Source: an uncultured Ruminococcus sp. (GTDB lineage: Bacteria > Bacillota > Clostridia > Oscillospirales > Acutalibacteraceae). From it: DNA of 6,696 nucleotides. The stretch lies in NCBI GenBank assembly GCA_902783065.1, contig CACZPV010000113.1, positions 1-6,696 of the forward strand. Reading direction: 5' to 3'. The notes under the pieces were generated by a model. The model saw only the letters and a program-made list of their open reading frames with translations, did not search any database and was not told the DNA's origin. Of the stretch, positions 6,301 through 6,696 are shown piece by piece. The position numbers were made by a program, and so were the translations under genes. Each line of letters starts with the position of its first letter. The stretch's first letter is position 1.

Positions 6301-6696
6301 AATAATTATTCTTTCCGAAAGTGCTCTGATACCACTGTGCTATTCTGACGGCTTCCTCATAATCTCCGTTCATCAATGCCTTTGGAATCTCACCGGCAAG
6401 GCAAGCGGAAAGCGCAATCAGCCCTTCGTGATATTTTTCAAGAAGCTCATGATCGACCCTCGGTTTTCCGTAAAATCCTTCCGTCCATGCAAGAGAGTTA
6501 AGCTTTAACAGATTTTTATAACCTGTTTCGTTTTCACACAATAAAACCAGATGTCTGTTTTCCCTGTCAAACTGCGGCTCACGATTAAAACGATTTCTCG
6601 CAGAAACATAAACCTCACAACCAATAATCGGTTTTATTCCTTCGGCTTTTGCTGCTTTATAAAATTCGATCACACCATACATATTGCCATGGTCAG
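3323..6696 (-). CDS. dnaE: DNA polymerase III subunit alpha (DnaE), N-terminus cut off by the window edge
   Basis: This is the catalytic subunit of a C-family replicative DNA polymerase. In Bacillota it normally works beside PolC, extending primers mainly on the lagging strand. The reading frame stays open through the right edge: the last 14 bases encode D-H-G-N in frame before the first visible Met, completing the DHGNMYG motif of the PHP domain. The gene is therefore partial, probably missing about 40 residues. Counting from that Met, I see the PHP domain (about 1-240, with GCEVY at 21-25 and NDCHY at 161-165), GRGSGAGS at 315-322, the catalytic Asp pair in PDFDIDF at 354-360, and the third Asp in KMDFLGL at 505-511. 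Further on are a helix-hairpin-helix near VKNIGHGLI (789-797), a likely clamp-binding motif QMNFF (870-874), LSGHPL (910-915) and an OB fold (about 947-1020). The 1119 visible residues fit the family length. T7 follows the stop codon, without a convincing hairpin. Confidence 0.97.
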   Translation of the reverse strand, partial: DHGNMYGVIEFYKAAKAEGIKPIIGCEVYVSARNRFNREPQFDRENRHLVLLCENETGYKNLLKLNSLAWTEGFYGKPRVDHELLEKYHEGLIALSACLAGEIPKALMNGDYEEAVRIAQWYQSTFGKNNYYLELQDHGISEQKRLNQQLFRLSKELNIPLAATNDCHYITKEDSRIQNILLCIQTNHTIYESNPMAFPTMDFYLKSEEEMRSLFPDLPEAIENTAKIAERCQVEIEFGKIKLPRFEIPDGSQDHLSYFKKLCYEGLYKYYGETPSREIIDRLEYEISIVSQMGYIDYYLIVADYVNYARTHGIPVGAGRGSGAGSIAAYCMGITEIDPIRYHLLFERFLNPERVSMPDFDIDFCTERRQEVIDYVIRKYGADHVAQIAAFGTMAARGAIRDVGRAMDIPYAVCDKAAKLVPREMNITLRKALEISEDFKKLYDSDSQIHNLIDTAMKLEGMPRNTTTHAAGVVITDKPVSEYVPLAKNDDTVVTQFTMTELDELGLLKMDFLGLRNLTVLNYAQKMIQKKEPDFDISRIPDNDKAVFEMYSRADTEGVFQFESKGMKSVLVRLHPESLEDIIAVISLYRPGPMDSIPKYIENRHHPEKITYMHPLLKPILDVTYGCIVYQEQVMQIFRSLAGYSLGRADIVRRAMAKKKKKVMEEEKDIFIHGLTDENGNTIVDGCIKRGIEEKTAIAVFSEMESFASYAFNRAHAAAYAFISYQTAYVKYHYPKEYLCALMSSVLGDSGKIAVYLDECSRHGIMVLPPSVNESQAGFTVYGNSIRFGLKAVKNIGHGLIDSIVKNRQNNAYTSFYDFCSRVYGRELNKKALENLIKCGALDGLGANRHQMILSADKFMEQIAGEKQSSLEGQMNFFSSDSGMTAISPELPKAAEYSQTELLEMERETTGIYLSGHPLSQYDKIAGILNTDRLNEIITDESETYPDGKKVDVLCMITRIRSKITKNNARMAFVNIEDKYGTLEMIVFPKQLNEYGGMITEGRIVRVTGSVDRKEEEPVKLICDKILHIPNSPSEAERRKKTAGRKTPRGLYLRLPNDNCTEYVRAMQVIDIFDGPEHLFIKFTDNGRIVKDPDSIRVDANPVMIQELCRRIGSENVVFVDDQ

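Overview
The window looks like chromosomal core DNA from a low-to-moderate GC Gram-positive bacterium of class Clostridia, possibly Lachnospiraceae-like. This rests on purine-rich GGAGG/AGGAGG ribosome binding sites, protein sequence style, and the type of DnaE, CorA and uridine phosphorylase seen. The genus cannot be named from sequence alone. There are no rRNA or tRNA genes, insertion sequences, prophage genes or CRISPR arrays.

Everything convincing lies on the minus strand, so read from right to left. First is dnaE (DNA polymerase III alpha), cut by the right edge within its PHP domain. A 362-nt gap follows that holds a near-consensus promoter, two abutting hairpins, a strong ribosome binding site and a 27-codon leader ORF. 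Next is a corA-type Mg2+ channel gene. After a 239-nt gap with a terminator-like hairpin come udp (uridine phosphorylase) and miaA (tRNA dimethylallyltransferase), whose ends overlap. A possible ribosome binding site for another gene lies at the left edge.

The four main genes are ordinary housekeeping functions: DNA synthesis, Mg2+ uptake, pyrimidine salvage and tRNA modification. The part most worth attention is the corA leader. Its small ORF begins Met-Ser-Pro-Asp-Pro and has an Arg-rich end. This is the same layout as the enterobacterial MgtL leader peptide (Met-Glu-Pro-Asp-Pro at its start), whose translation senses Mg2+ through ribosome instability. Finding this form upstream of a Mg2+ channel gene, behind its own promoter, suggests a Gram-positive Mg2+-sensing leader peptide. 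The promoter, ribosome binding site, ORF and hairpins are read directly from the sequence; the regulatory role is inference.

A second point is the hairpin just upstream of udp. It looks like an intrinsic terminator but leaves no room for a udp promoter after it, so udp-miaA is probably expressed by read-through or controlled by attenuation.
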